Assembly: GCF_004339745.1 (NCBI RefSeq)
Contig: NZ_SMGP01000005.1
Span: 1-64,000, forward strand
Direction of reading: 5' to 3'
From: Paraburkholderia sp. BL9I2N2
Lineage (GTDB): Bacteria > Pseudomonadota > Gammaproteobacteria > Burkholderiales > Burkholderiaceae
DNA length: 64,000 bases
Shown one piece after another: positions 18,304-27,164 of this stretch. A model generated the notes under the pieces. That model ran no database searches. It saw only the letters and a list, made by a program, of their open reading frames with translations, and was not told where the DNA came from. The position numbers were made by a program, and so were the translations under genes. Every line of letters begins with the position of its first letter. Within the stretch, counting starts at the first letter, position 1.

Positions 18304-19332
18304 ATGAAGCTGCGTAACACCGCGCTGGCACTCGTCGCCACCGGTTTCATTTCTGGCTGCGCCACCGGCCCCGACCGTAAGCCCGGCGACCCGCTCGAGC
18401 CGATGAACCGGGCCGTGTTCAATTTCAACGACGGATTGGACCGCTATGTCGCCGTTCCAGTGGCGAAGGGTTACCAGAGGGTGACGCCGCAACCGCTGCG
18501 CACCGCCGTGAGCAACTTCTTCTCGAATCTGGGCGATCTGACCAATGCCGCGAATGCGCTGCTGCAGTTGAAGATCACCGACGCGACCGAGGACTTCGTC
18601 CGTTTCGCGTTCAATTCGACCTTCGGTCTGGGTGGCCTGCTCGATTGGGCGACGCCGGCCGGGCTGCCCAAGCATCATCAGGATTTCGGCCTGACGCTGG
18701 GTCACTGGGGCATTCCGTCGGGCCCGTACCTGGTCCTGCCGCTGTTCGGCCCGAGCACGGTGCGTGACAGCATGGGGCTTATCGTCGACGTGAAGTTCAA
18801 CCCGCTGAACTACATGGAGCCGGCGGTGCGCAATCCGCTGTACGTGCTGCAGTTCGTGAGCGTGCGCTCCGACCTGCTGGGTGCGTCGGACCTGCTGCAA
18901 CAGGCTGCCTTGGACAAGTACTCGTTCGTGCGCGACGCCTACACGCAACAACGTCGTGCGCGTCTGCGCGGCACCAGCGACAACGCGGCGCCGCTGCCGA
19001 ACTATGACGATCAGGGCGATTCCGGCGCCTCGTCGGCGCCCGCAGCGGGCGCGCCGGCAGCAGGCGCTCTGCCCAACTACGCGGATCCGGGCGACGCCGC
19101 GGAAGCCCCGAATGCGGCCTCTGGCGCCGCCACGGGCGCCCCGGCAGGCGTGCCCAACTACACCGATCCGGGTGAGACGCCCGCGAGCGGCGCAGCGGGC
19201 TCGACTCAGCCGGCCGCGCCGGCTGCGGCACCCAACGGCGCTTCAGGCACGGCCGCACCGACACCGCCAGCGGCGCCCTCCGCAGCGCCGGCCGACAGCA
19301 CCCAGCCGGCCTCAGCGCCGGTGACGCAATAA
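18304..19332 (+). CDS. mlaA: MlaA/VacJ-family outer-membrane lipoprotein with repeat tail
   Basis: The product has 342 residues. The lipobox in ALVATGFISGCATGP places acylated Cys at about residue 19. The MlaA domain (residues about 28-220) has EPMNRAVFNFNDGLDRY, FAFNSTFGLGGLLDWATPAGL and HHQDFGLTLGHWGIPSGPYLVLP. MlaA removes phospholipids from the outer leaflet of the outer membrane. The tail of about 115 residues is unusual: it is Ala/Pro-rich with three spaced copies of a PNY(D/A/T)xxG(D/E) motif. It forms an operon with hpnN. Confidence 0.88.
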   Translation: MKLRNTALALVATGFISGCATGPDRKPGDPLEPMNRAVFNFNDGLDRYVAVPVAKGYQRVTPQPLRTAVSNFFSNLGDLTNAANALLQLKITDATEDFVRFAFNSTFGLGGLLDWATPAGLPKHHQDFGLTLGHWGIPSGPYLVLPLFGPSTVRDSMGLIVDVKFNPLNYMEPAVRNPLYVLQFVSVRSDLLGASDLLQQAALDKYSFVRDAYTQQRRARLRGTSDNAAPLPNYDDQGDSGASSAPAAGAPAAGALPNYADPGDAAEAPNAASGAATGAPAGVPNYTDPGETPASGAAGSTQPAAPAAAPNGASGTAAPTPPAAPSAAPADSTQPASAPVTQ

Positions 19333-19461
19333 GTATCGGGATTCAGGCGGGGGCCCAGAACGGGCGCCCCGTAAAGCCGAGCTAGACGCCGGCCAAGACA
19401 GGACAAGCTACAACTTCGGCGTGCAACGCGCCGCAACCTGGGTTAGAGCCAATCAACCGGC

Positions 19462-19941
19462 TCAATGCAGGCTATCCACCTCGGCGCGCGACGCAACCCG
19501 CTCTTCTTCCACCGCAACCGCGCCTTGCGGCACCGGCCGCGAATTCTCGCGATAGCGGGCAAACGCCTCATCCGCATAACGGATCCGCGTGCGCCCGTGA
19601 GGCGCCGGCTCGCCGTTTTCGTCGAGATTGACGAACACCATCTTCTCCACGGTCAGGATACTTTTGCGCGTGATCTTGTTGCGCACTTCACAGCGCAACG
19701 TGATGGAGGTGCGGCCGAAATGCGTGGCGGTCATGCCGAGTTCGATGATGTCGCCCTGCCGCGCCGAACTGACGAAATTGATCTCGGACATGAACTTGGT
19801 CACGACGCGCTGATTGTCGAGTTGGCAGATGGCGTAAATCGCGGCTTCTTCGTCGATCCAGCGCAGAAGGCTGCCGCCGAACAGCGTGCCGTTGGGGTTC
19901 AGATCTTCGGGCTTGACCCACTTTCTGGTGTGGAAATTCAT
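19462..19941 (-). CDS. Hotdog-fold acyl-CoA thioesterase
   Basis: The product has 159 residues from MNFHTRKWVKPEDLNPNGTL; the extra 17 codons upstream look spurious. The hotdog-fold features of the YciA/BACH group are present: NPNGTLFGGSLLRWIDEEAA with the catalytic Asp, and a HFGRTSITLRCEV strand. It hydrolyses acyl-CoA esters in the cytoplasm; chain-length preference cannot be read from the sequence. It lies between the two hopanoid transcription units, and no link to hopanoids is shown. Confidence 0.82.
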   Translation of the reverse strand: MNFHTRKWVKPEDLNPNGTLFGGSLLRWIDEEAAIYAICQLDNQRVVTKFMSEINFVSSARQGDIIELGMTATHFGRTSITLRCEVRNKITRKSILTVEKMVFVNLDENGEPAPHGRTRIRYADEAFARYRENSRPVPQGAVAVEEERVASRAEVDSLH

Positions 19942-20086
19942 TCGGTACTCCGTGTTCGAGGCACCTGGGCCGCGCGCTTGGCAGCACGACATAGGGTTAA
20001 CACTGACATTGTACCAAATATAAGGGTTTTCCCTAGTATTTCAATATCTGCTGAATAAAAGGGACAGCGCCGTCGCGACGCGCGCT

Positions 20087-20818
20087 TCAGATGGTGGCCA
20101 TGCGCAAGGCCCCGGCCTCGCCCATCGCACGCCGTGCCTGGACCAGCGAGAGGCGCGCCGCCCGAGCGTCGACGGCAAGCTGGAGCAGCGCGCCGAGTTG
20201 CGACGGCTGCCGGATCAATTCCCGCAGAATCGGCCCGAGCGCCGTGCTGCCGTCGTCGCGCAGGCCGGCGGTCGCCGCGGAAGGCAGCGTGCGCCACGCC
20301 GGATCCACGATCGCGCGGCACACGGCAAACGGAACCCCATGCGCGGCAGCCTTCGCGCCGGCAATGTGCGACTCCATATCCACCGCCAAAGCGCCGTTCG
20401 AGCGATGCAGCACGTCCTTGTCGCCCGCCGTTACCAGCGGCGCGGTGACGGCCGCCATGAGACCGCGCCGCAAACGCGCGGAGAGCGGCCCGGCCGCCAG
20501 CGCGGCTGCGAGCCTGTCGGACCATGGCCGATCGGTCTGGAGGCGCCCAAATGGCCCGTCGACGGCATCCGCAACGATCAGCGAGCCCGGTTGCAGATCC
20601 GGCGCCAAACCGCCCGCCGTGCCGAAACTGATGATGCCCGAACAGCCTCGCGCCACTGCCGCGCTCAACGCGCGCTCCAGCAGATCGGCGCGCGCCGCGT
20701 AGACGACCTCGACGCCTTCGCCACGGGCGATGCGCGCCTCGAACGCCATGCCCGTCACCACGATCACCGGCGAGGGACTGCGGCCGTCATCGGCTGACGG
20801 CGGGGTGGATAGCGGCAT
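20087..20818 (-). CDS. hpnG: Hopanoid-associated phosphorylase HpnG
   Basis: The product has 243 residues of the nucleoside-phosphorylase fold. It has GIISFGTAGGLAPDLQPGSLIVAD and the purine-site motif ALAVDMESH. HpnG removes adenine from adenosylhopane, leading to ribosylhopane and then bacteriohopanetetrol. It starts 3 bases after the shc stop and is the last gene of the hpnD-hpnE-shc-hpnG operon. Confidence 0.87.
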   Translation of the reverse strand: MPLSTPPSADDGRSPSPVIVVTGMAFEARIARGEGVEVVYAARADLLERALSAAVARGCSGIISFGTAGGLAPDLQPGSLIVADAVDGPFGRLQTDRPWSDRLAAALAAGPLSARLRRGLMAAVTAPLVTAGDKDVLHRSNGALAVDMESHIAGAKAAAHGVPFAVCRAIVDPAWRTLPSAATAGLRDDGSTALGPILRELIRQPSQLGALLQLAVDARAARLSLVQARRAMGEAGALRMATI

Positions 20819-20821
20819 CCG

Positions 20822-22852
20822 TTACATCCCGACCGCGACGCGCGTGAGGCCGTTGCGCTTCAGATGACGGAAGCGCGCCAGCGCCCACAACGGGAAGAAC
20901 TTGCGATAGCCGTGATAGCGCAGATAGAACACGCGCGGGAAGCCCGTCGCGGTGAAACGCGTTTCGTCCCACAGGCCGTGCTCGCGCTGTTCGCGCTGCA
21001 AATACGCGACGCCGCGCGCGACCACTTCGTGATTGACCTCGCCGGCCGCCATCAGGCCCATGAGAGCCCACGCGGTTTGCGAAGCCGTGCTCGGCGCGCG
21101 CTCATAGCCGTGGTAGTCGAGCTTGTAGCTCTCGCCGCCCTCGCCCCAGCCACCGTCTTCGTTCTGGATCGACAGGAGCCATTGCGCCGCGCGCTTCATG
21201 CGCGGGTCGTCGTGCGGCATGCCGGCGGCGTTCAGCGAACACAGCGCGGTCCACGTGCCGTAGATGTAGTTCAGGCCCCAGCGGCCGTACCAGCTGCCGT
21301 CCGATTCCTGCTCCTTCAACATGTACGCGAACGCGCGTTGCGCCGGCTCGCTGTTCTGCGGCAGTTCGCCGAGTTGCGCGAGCATCGACAGACAGCGGCC
21401 CGAGACGTCCGCGGTCGGTGGATCGAGCAAGGCGCCATGATCCGAGAACGGAATGTTGTTCAGGTAGTACTGCGTGTTTTCCGGCTCGAACGCGCCCCAG
21501 CCGCCGTCGCTGCTCTGCATGCCGATCACCCACTCGCGCGCTCGCGCAATCGCTTCGCGATCGACATCCGATTGCGTAATCGTCGCCGAGCGCTGCATCG
21601 CCATCACGACCACCGCCGTATCGTCGACGTCCGGGTAGTGCGCGTTGTTGTACTGGAACGCCCAACCGCCCGGCCGCACATTCGGACGGCGCGAAATCCA
21701 GTCGCCGCGCACATCGAGAATCTGCAGCGGACGCAGCCACGCGAGTCCGCGTTCGGCGGCCTGTTCGGCATGCGCCTCGCCGGTTTCGAGCAGCGCGTGC
21801 GCCGCGAGCGAGGTGTCCCAGACCGGCGACAGACACGGCTGGCAATATGCTTCGTCATCCTTGATAACGAGCAGCTTTTCGATCGACTCGCGAGCAATCG
21901 CGCGATTCGCATGATCGGCCGGATAGCCGAGCACGTCGTACATCATTACCGAATTCGCCATGGCCGGGAAAATCGCGCCGAGGCCATCTTCGCCATTGAG
22001 CCGTTCATCGACGAAAGCCACCGCCTCGCGCACGGCGCGCTCGCGCGTGGCCTTCGGGAACAGGCCGTCGACGGCGCGCAGCAGCACGTCCACGCCACTG
22101 AAAAACCGGAACCAGCCGGCATGCTGATGCGGCGCCCGATCGCGCGGACCGGTGTTGACCGGCGCGCCGCGGAACAGCTCGTCGATCCGCACACGGCGCG
22201 GGTTGCGCGCCACCGGCCGCTTCGCATTGAGCACGAGGAGCGGCACGATCACGGTACGCGCCCAGTACGACACCTTCGACAGATGGAACGGGAACCACAT
22301 GGGCAACAGCATGATCTCGACGGGCATCATCGGCACCGCGCGCCAGGACACCACGCCGAACAGCGCGAGCAGAATCCGCGTGAAGACGTTCACGGTTTCG
22401 GCGCCGCCGTTGGCGAGAATCGCCTCGCGCGCACGAACCATATGCTCGGCGTCAGCCGGGTCGCCGATCATCTTCAGTGCGAAATACGCCTTCACGCTGG
22501 CGCTGACGTCGAGCGCGCCGTCGGTGAACAGCGGCCAGCCGCCGTCGGGCAACTGGATGCGGCGCAGATAGCGCGCGATCTTCTGTTCGAGTTCCACGTT
22601 CGGCGTTTCGCCGAGGTAGTGGACCAGCAGCACGTATTCGGCGGGAATCGTCGCATCGGCTTCGAGTTCGTAGACCCAGTGGCCGTCCGCCTTCTGCGCG
22701 GCGAGAATCGCATCGGTCGCGCGCGTGATCGCGGCGTCGAGCGATGCCTTGGGCACATCACCCGCAACAGCCGGCGCGGACGCGCCCGGCGCTGCGTCAG
22801 CGAAATCGGACAGCACGGCGTCCAGCGGCTGGGCTTGAGATAAATCGTTCAT
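20822..22852 (-). CDS. shc: Squalene-hopene cyclase
   Basis: The product has 676 residues, full length for the family (also called HpnF). The catalytic DxDD motif appears as DVDDTAVV (about base 21620). Several QW repeats are visible, for example QSSDGGWGAFE, QESDGSWYGRWGLNYIYGTW and QNEDGGWGEGGESY. The enzyme is a monotopic inner-membrane protein that cyclises squalene to hopene and diplopterol. Its start overlaps the hpnE stop by four bases (ATGA). Confidence 0.95.
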   Translation of the reverse strand: MNDLSQAQPLDAVLSDFADAAPGASAPAVAGDVPKASLDAAITRATDAILAAQKADGHWVYELEADATIPAEYVLLVHYLGETPNVELEQKIARYLRRIQLPDGGWPLFTDGALDVSASVKAYFALKMIGDPADAEHMVRAREAILANGGAETVNVFTRILLALFGVVSWRAVPMMPVEIMLLPMWFPFHLSKVSYWARTVIVPLLVLNAKRPVARNPRRVRIDELFRGAPVNTGPRDRAPHQHAGWFRFFSGVDVLLRAVDGLFPKATRERAVREAVAFVDERLNGEDGLGAIFPAMANSVMMYDVLGYPADHANRAIARESIEKLLVIKDDEAYCQPCLSPVWDTSLAAHALLETGEAHAEQAAERGLAWLRPLQILDVRGDWISRRPNVRPGGWAFQYNNAHYPDVDDTAVVVMAMQRSATITQSDVDREAIARAREWVIGMQSSDGGWGAFEPENTQYYLNNIPFSDHGALLDPPTADVSGRCLSMLAQLGELPQNSEPAQRAFAYMLKEQESDGSWYGRWGLNYIYGTWTALCSLNAAGMPHDDPRMKRAAQWLLSIQNEDGGWGEGGESYKLDYHGYERAPSTASQTAWALMGLMAAGEVNHEVVARGVAYLQREQREHGLWDETRFTATGFPRVFYLRYHGYRKFFPLWALARFRHLKRNGLTRVAVGM

Positions 22853-24117
22853 CGGCGTTCCATCGGTTCATTCAGCAACGTATCCGCGGCCTTCTGGCCG
22901 GAGCAAATCGCGCCTTCAATCGTCGCGGGCAGGCCGGTAGCCGTCCAGTCGCCCGCGAGCATCAAGTTATTCCAGCGAGTGCGCGTGCCGGGCCGCCGCG
23001 TTTCCTGATCCGGCAGCGCAGCGAAGGTCGCACGTTTTTCCACGACGACTTGCCAGGCCGGCATCGGCGCGACCGGCAAGCTCGCCGCCTGAGCCACTTC
23101 GGCCCAGACGGTGGCCGCGAGTGCTTCATGCGGCGTGTCGAGCAACCGCTCAGCGCCGTTCACCGTCACCGACAAGCGGCCTTCGAAGGCGAACAGCCAC
23201 TCGGCCGTGCCGTTGAGCAGCCCGGTGACCTGCGGCAAACCAAACGGCGGCTCGACCGCGAAATGCACGTTGACGGTCGCCGCGAAGCGCGTCGGTGCGC
23301 GCAAACCTTGCACGAGCGTTTGCGCGATTTCCGGCGACACCGCGAGAATCACGGCCTGATTCGCGTCGAGCGCGATGCTTTCGGCGGCGAAATTCAGCGC
23401 TTGCACGCGGCGGTTGTCGGCGGCAAAGACGATTCCGTCGAGGCGCGAGCCCAGCCGGATCGCCGCGCCGCCGTGCTGCAACAGCCGCAGCGCCGGATCG
23501 ACGAACGCGCTGCCCAGCCCGTTGCGCGCCACCAGCGGCCGGCACGCGAGCCCGCCGGCAAGCAGCGCCTCGCGCACCATGGCGCCAGTCAGTTCCGCCG
23601 ACGCTTCACGCGGCTCGATGTTCAGCATGGCGTGAAACAGCGGCCGCAGCAGACGGTCCCACAGCGGTCCGTTGCAGCGCATGGTCTGCGCGACGCTGCG
23701 CCCGGGTTTGGCGAACAGCAGCGGCGCGAGCGCCAGATAGTCGCCTGGCCCGGTGTTCGGCACGCGCGCGTTCGGGTCGAAGATCCACCACGGCAGGCGT
23801 CCCGGCGACAGACGCACGGTCCAGCGTGCCCGCGTGGCCAGATCCACGAACGGATATTCGGGCTGGGCCGGGCCGACCAGTTCGTCGGCGGCGCCGATCG
23901 CCCGCGCGTAGTTGAGCGTCGCGGCATTGCCCGACAGCACCATGTGATTGCCGGTGTCGAGCGTCGCGCCCAGCTTGGAGTCGTAGTACGAACGGCAACG
24001 GCCGCCCGCCTGGGCAGCCGCTTCATGCAGCACGACGTGCGCGCCGCGCCGCTGCAACTGCACTGCGGCGGCCAGACCGGCAAGGCCCGCGCCGACCACA
24101 TGTACGAGCTTTTGCAT
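22849..24117 (-). CDS. hpnE: Hydroxysqualene dehydroxylase HpnE
   Basis: The product has 422 residues of the FAD-dependent amine-oxidase/desaturase fold. The dinucleotide-binding VVGAGLAGLAAAVQLQRRGAHVVLHE opens the protein, and the C-terminal FAD site NLMLAGDWTATGLPATIEGAI closes it. HpnE reduces hydroxysqualene to squalene, the substrate of Shc. It starts 4 bases after hpnD and overlaps shc. Confidence 0.92.
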   Translation of the reverse strand: MQKLVHVVGAGLAGLAAAVQLQRRGAHVVLHEAAAQAGGRCRSYYDSKLGATLDTGNHMVLSGNAATLNYARAIGAADELVGPAQPEYPFVDLATRARWTVRLSPGRLPWWIFDPNARVPNTGPGDYLALAPLLFAKPGRSVAQTMRCNGPLWDRLLRPLFHAMLNIEPREASAELTGAMVREALLAGGLACRPLVARNGLGSAFVDPALRLLQHGGAAIRLGSRLDGIVFAADNRRVQALNFAAESIALDANQAVILAVSPEIAQTLVQGLRAPTRFAATVNVHFAVEPPFGLPQVTGLLNGTAEWLFAFEGRLSVTVNGAERLLDTPHEALAATVWAEVAQAASLPVAPMPAWQVVVEKRATFAALPDQETRRPGTRTRWNNLMLAGDWTATGLPATIEGAICSGQKAADTLLNEPMERR

Positions 24118-24121
24118 CAGC

Positions 24122-25009
24122 TCAGAAGAGCGCGTAACGCGCGACGATCCACAGCATGCGGAGCTTTGGCTTGCTGACCTTCGTGCGCGGAATGTCGAAG
24201 CCGCGCTCCAGCGTCCGTTCGAGCAGCACGCGATACACGCCCGACATGATGCGCGGCGCCCGCACCTGGTTGCGCGGCTCGCGGTCCATGATCGCGTCGG
24301 AGGCGGCGAAGTGTTCCTTGGCCCGCTCGGCGAGCGTGGCGCACACGCGCGGCAGCGACGGGTCGTCGGCGATCTGCGTGGGGCTCGTCACCGCAATGCC
24401 TTCGCGCGCCAGCAATTCGTGCGGCAGATAGCAGCGGTTGATGCCGGCGTCTTCGTCGATATCGCGCAGGATGTTGGTGAGCTGCAGCGCGCGGCCCAGA
24501 TGATGCGCGAGCAAACGGCCGGGCTCTTCCTGCATCCCGAATATCCTCACCGATAGACGGCCCGCCGCGCTGGCGACACGGTCGCAATAGAGGTCGAGCG
24601 TCTCTTCATCGGGGGCGCAGATGTCGGCGGCGGCGTCCATCGCCATGCCGTCGATCATCGCGTGAAAATCGTCGCGTTGCAGATGAAACGTGTGAATGTG
24701 CCGCGTCAGCGCGCGCAGCGAAGCGCGCGGCGCGCCGGCGTAGCACGCGTCGATATCGGCACGCCAGCGTTCGAGCGCGGCGGCGCGTTCGGCGGGCGGC
24801 AGGTCGCTGTCGGCGATATCGTCGACAGCGCGGCAGAAAGCGTAGACCTGATACATCGCGTCGCGCTGCGCCGCCGGCAGGATGCGCATTGCGAGATAGA
24901 ACGAGCTGCCGGATGTGGCGGCAGCGGCGTCGATTTCTGTATCGTCCACGACAAGATTGGAAACAGCCAAGACGATCTCCGCTGGAGGCGCCCGCTGAAA
25001 GGCGTTCAA
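24122..25009 (-). CDS. hpnD: Presqualene diphosphate synthase HpnD
   Basis: The product has 295 residues. Both Asp-rich motifs are intact: FCRAVDDIADSD and LTNILRDIDEDAGINRCYLP. HpnD joins two farnesyl diphosphates into presqualene diphosphate, the committed step. It is the first gene of the four-gene minus-strand operon. The first 35 residues are poorly conserved, so the start could be internal. Confidence 0.92.
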   Translation of the reverse strand: MNAFQRAPPAEIVLAVSNLVVDDTEIDAAAATSGSSFYLAMRILPAAQRDAMYQVYAFCRAVDDIADSDLPPAERAAALERWRADIDACYAGAPRASLRALTRHIHTFHLQRDDFHAMIDGMAMDAAADICAPDEETLDLYCDRVASAAGRLSVRIFGMQEEPGRLLAHHLGRALQLTNILRDIDEDAGINRCYLPHELLAREGIAVTSPTQIADDPSLPRVCATLAERAKEHFAASDAIMDREPRNQVRAPRIMSGVYRVLLERTLERGFDIPRTKVSKPKLRMLWIVARYALF

Positions 25010-25244
25010 GAAGTTTTATGCCTGCCCGCAGGGCCGGCGGCACGCGCGCGGGGACACGCGCGAAACACCCGGCTGGGAGGCCGGAAACGGCGAAAAGTAT
25101 ATCAACGTTTGTGAGATGCCGCAGTTTCGTCGGCGGATAAGGGGCCGGAAGGAAGCCTGAAGCGGGTCAGGCAGTGCGCTTCACGCCATCCACTGTGGCT
25201 TGTACGGCGCCGCTGGCGAGGCGGAACGCCGCTGTGGAGCGGCG

Positions 25245-26183
25245 CTAGACGAACCCGACCGAGCGGTTGCGTCCTTGCCGCTTCGCGCTATACAGCGCGG
25301 CGTCGGCTTCGTTGATGAGCACGTCATACGAAGGCACGCCGACCCGCGCCGACGCGCCGCCGACGCTCGCCGTCACCGGCACGCTCGTACCCTGCACTTC
25401 GACCGGCGTGTCGGCGATCGTGCAGCGGATCTTTTCCGCGACGCGCATCGCGTCGTCGAGCGGCGTGCAAGGCAGCAGCAACGCGAATTCCTCGCCGCCG
25501 AAGCGCCCGAAGGTATCCTGCGCCCGCACCACCTCGGCGACGCGCTGCGCCATCACGCGCAACACCGTGTCGCCGACACCGTGGCCGAACTGGTCGTTGA
25601 TTTTCTTGAAGTGATCGAGATCGAACAGCAGCACCGACATATCGCCGCCGTAGCGCTGCCAGCGCGTGTATTCGTCGCGCAGGCGCGCTTCGAAGAAGCG
25701 GCGGTTGGCAATGCCGGTCAGGCCGTCGCGATCGGCATATTCCTGCAGCTTCGCGACCGCCTCTTCGCGTTCGCGCTGCACGATGCTCACGTGCGTGACG
25801 TCGGAAATGGTCACGCACACGGCCACCACTTCGCGCTCGCGCATGAGCGGCATGAAGGTGCAGTCCTGCTGCATGAAATCGACGCCGCCGGTAATCGGCC
25901 GGTCGTGATCGAACTTGAAGAGATACGGGCGCTGTTCCCACGAGCTGAATGCAAAACTGCCGAGCTGAAACACGCTTTCGATCTTGCGTGCCAGCCACAC
26001 GCGCGGCAGTTCGGGAAAATGCGTGAAGAGCGACTTGCCGACCACCTGGTCCGGCGTCAGTCCGCTGTGATCCTGCATGAAGCGGTTCCACATGAGCACG
26101 TTCATGTCGCGATCCAGCACGAAAATGCCGAAACCGACACGTTCGACCACCAGATCGCTCAACGAGTCCACGGGCACATTCAT
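25245..26183 (-). CDS. PAS-GGDEF diguanylate cyclase
   Basis: The product has 312 residues from MNVPVDSLSD. A PAS domain occupies about 10-125 (GIFVLDRDMNVLMWNRFMQ). A GGDEF domain follows from about 145, with an active GGEEF site and an intact inhibitory RxxD motif five residues before it (RAQD-TFGRF-GGEEF), so it should make c-di-GMP with product inhibition. No membrane helix is seen. The start overlaps the stop of the CheC-like gene by four bases (ATGA), so it is the output gene of a three-gene signalling operon. Confidence 0.92.
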   Translation of the reverse strand: MNVPVDSLSDLVVERVGFGIFVLDRDMNVLMWNRFMQDHSGLTPDQVVGKSLFTHFPELPRVWLARKIESVFQLGSFAFSSWEQRPYLFKFDHDRPITGGVDFMQQDCTFMPLMREREVVAVCVTISDVTHVSIVQREREEAVAKLQEYADRDGLTGIANRRFFEARLRDEYTRWQRYGGDMSVLLFDLDHFKKINDQFGHGVGDTVLRVMAQRVAEVVRAQDTFGRFGGEEFALLLPCTPLDDAMRVAEKIRCTIADTPVEVQGTSVPVTASVGGASARVGVPSYDVLINEADAALYSAKRQGRNRSVGFV

Positions 26184-26803
26184 AGGCTCGACAGCAGCGC
26201 GTCGAGCGCGCCGTTCATGTGGCGAATCGATTCTTCGGCCATCAACATCACGAGATGCGCGCGGAAGCTCTGGTCCTCGAGCGCGAAATTCACTTCGACC
26301 AGCAAGGCCACTTCCCATTGCAGCACGCCGGGCTGGAAGACCTCGTCGAGCGTCATGGCTTCGCCGAGCAAACCCGGCGCGGAGAAGATCGGCGTGCGGC
26401 CGAGCTGGTCGAGAATGCACGACACGCAGGCGCCGGTCAGCACGTTGGCCACATCGAACACCAGCTCTGTCTGGCTCACCGCTTCGTAGGACGAGCGCGA
26501 GTACGGGTCGCTGACAAGCGCACACAGTTGCTCGATGCTGTCGCTGCGGCAGATCACCAGCGCCTCGCCCTTGATATCGGAGCGAAAGCCCTGGCGCACC
26601 GCGCTCACCGTGTCCTCGATCCCGGTCATCTCCCGCAGCGCCTGCGCCGCCTCGCTGACCGCCACCACCTTCACGCGCGGCACCGACAATTCGATGAACG
26701 CATCGAGCAGCCGCGCCAGACGCGTCGCGGCTTGACCCATCGCCAGATTGGCGACCTCTTGCAGCGCGTCGCGCTGATCTTCGTTGAGGACTGGCTCAGA
26801 CAT
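26180..26803 (-). CDS. CheC-family phosphatase-like protein
   Basis: The product has 207 residues with two CheC-type helices that carry the acidic/Asn pair: EVANLAMGQAATRL near residue 16 and DVANVLTGACVSCIL near 125. CheC proteins dephosphorylate CheY-P. The gene overlaps the receiver gene upstream by eight bases and the diguanylate cyclase downstream by four, so all three should be made together. That it acts on the neighbouring receiver is inference from the context. Confidence 0.82.
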   Translation of the reverse strand: MSEPVLNEDQRDALQEVANLAMGQAATRLARLLDAFIELSVPRVKVVAVSEAAQALREMTGIEDTVSAVRQGFRSDIKGEALVICRSDSIEQLCALVSDPYSRSSYEAVSQTELVFDVANVLTGACVSCILDQLGRTPIFSAPGLLGEAMTLDEVFQPGVLQWEVALLVEVNFALEDQSFRAHLVMLMAEESIRHMNGALDALLSSL

Positions 26804-27164
26804 ACAACCCGTACTCCTTGAGGATGGGCAGTACCGCCTCGGGCGTCACGGGCTTGGCGATGAAGGCCACGGCGCCGAGCGCGCGCACGCGCGACTGGGC
26901 CATCGGCTGAACATCGGCGGAGACGACGATGACGAAGGTGTTCAGATCCTCGTGCTGCAACGCTTCCAGCACCTGATAGCCGGTCATGTCCGGCATGGTC
27001 AGGTCGAGGAACATCACCGACGCCTTGCCTTCGCGATACAGAGCGAGCGCTTCGCGCCCATTCGATGCGTAAGACACGTCGACCTCCCAGTCCGGCGGCA
27101 ATGCCTTGGTGAGCACTTTGCGGGCAAGCAATGAATCATCGGCGATCACAATGGGCAAAGGCAT
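26796..27164 (-). CDS. CheY-like single-domain response regulator
   Basis: The product has 122 residues, a complete receiver with no output domain. The acidic pair is in IADDSLLARK, the phosphoacceptor is Asp54 in MFLDLTMPDMTG, and the conserved Ser and Lys are in VVSADVQ and FIAKPVTPE. It is the first gene of the receiver/CheC-like/GGDEF operon. No kinase gene is attached. Confidence 0.9.
   Translation of the reverse strand: MPLPIVIADDSLLARKVLTKALPPDWEVDVSYASNGREALALYREGKASVMFLDLTMPDMTGYQVLEALQHEDLNTFVIVVSADVQPMAQSRVRALGAVAFIAKPVTPEAVLPILKEYGLYV

Noticed and set aside
20864..22843. A 659-codon plus-strand frame
   Set aside because: It mirrors squalene-hopene cyclase, which has its DxDD and QW motifs on the other strand.
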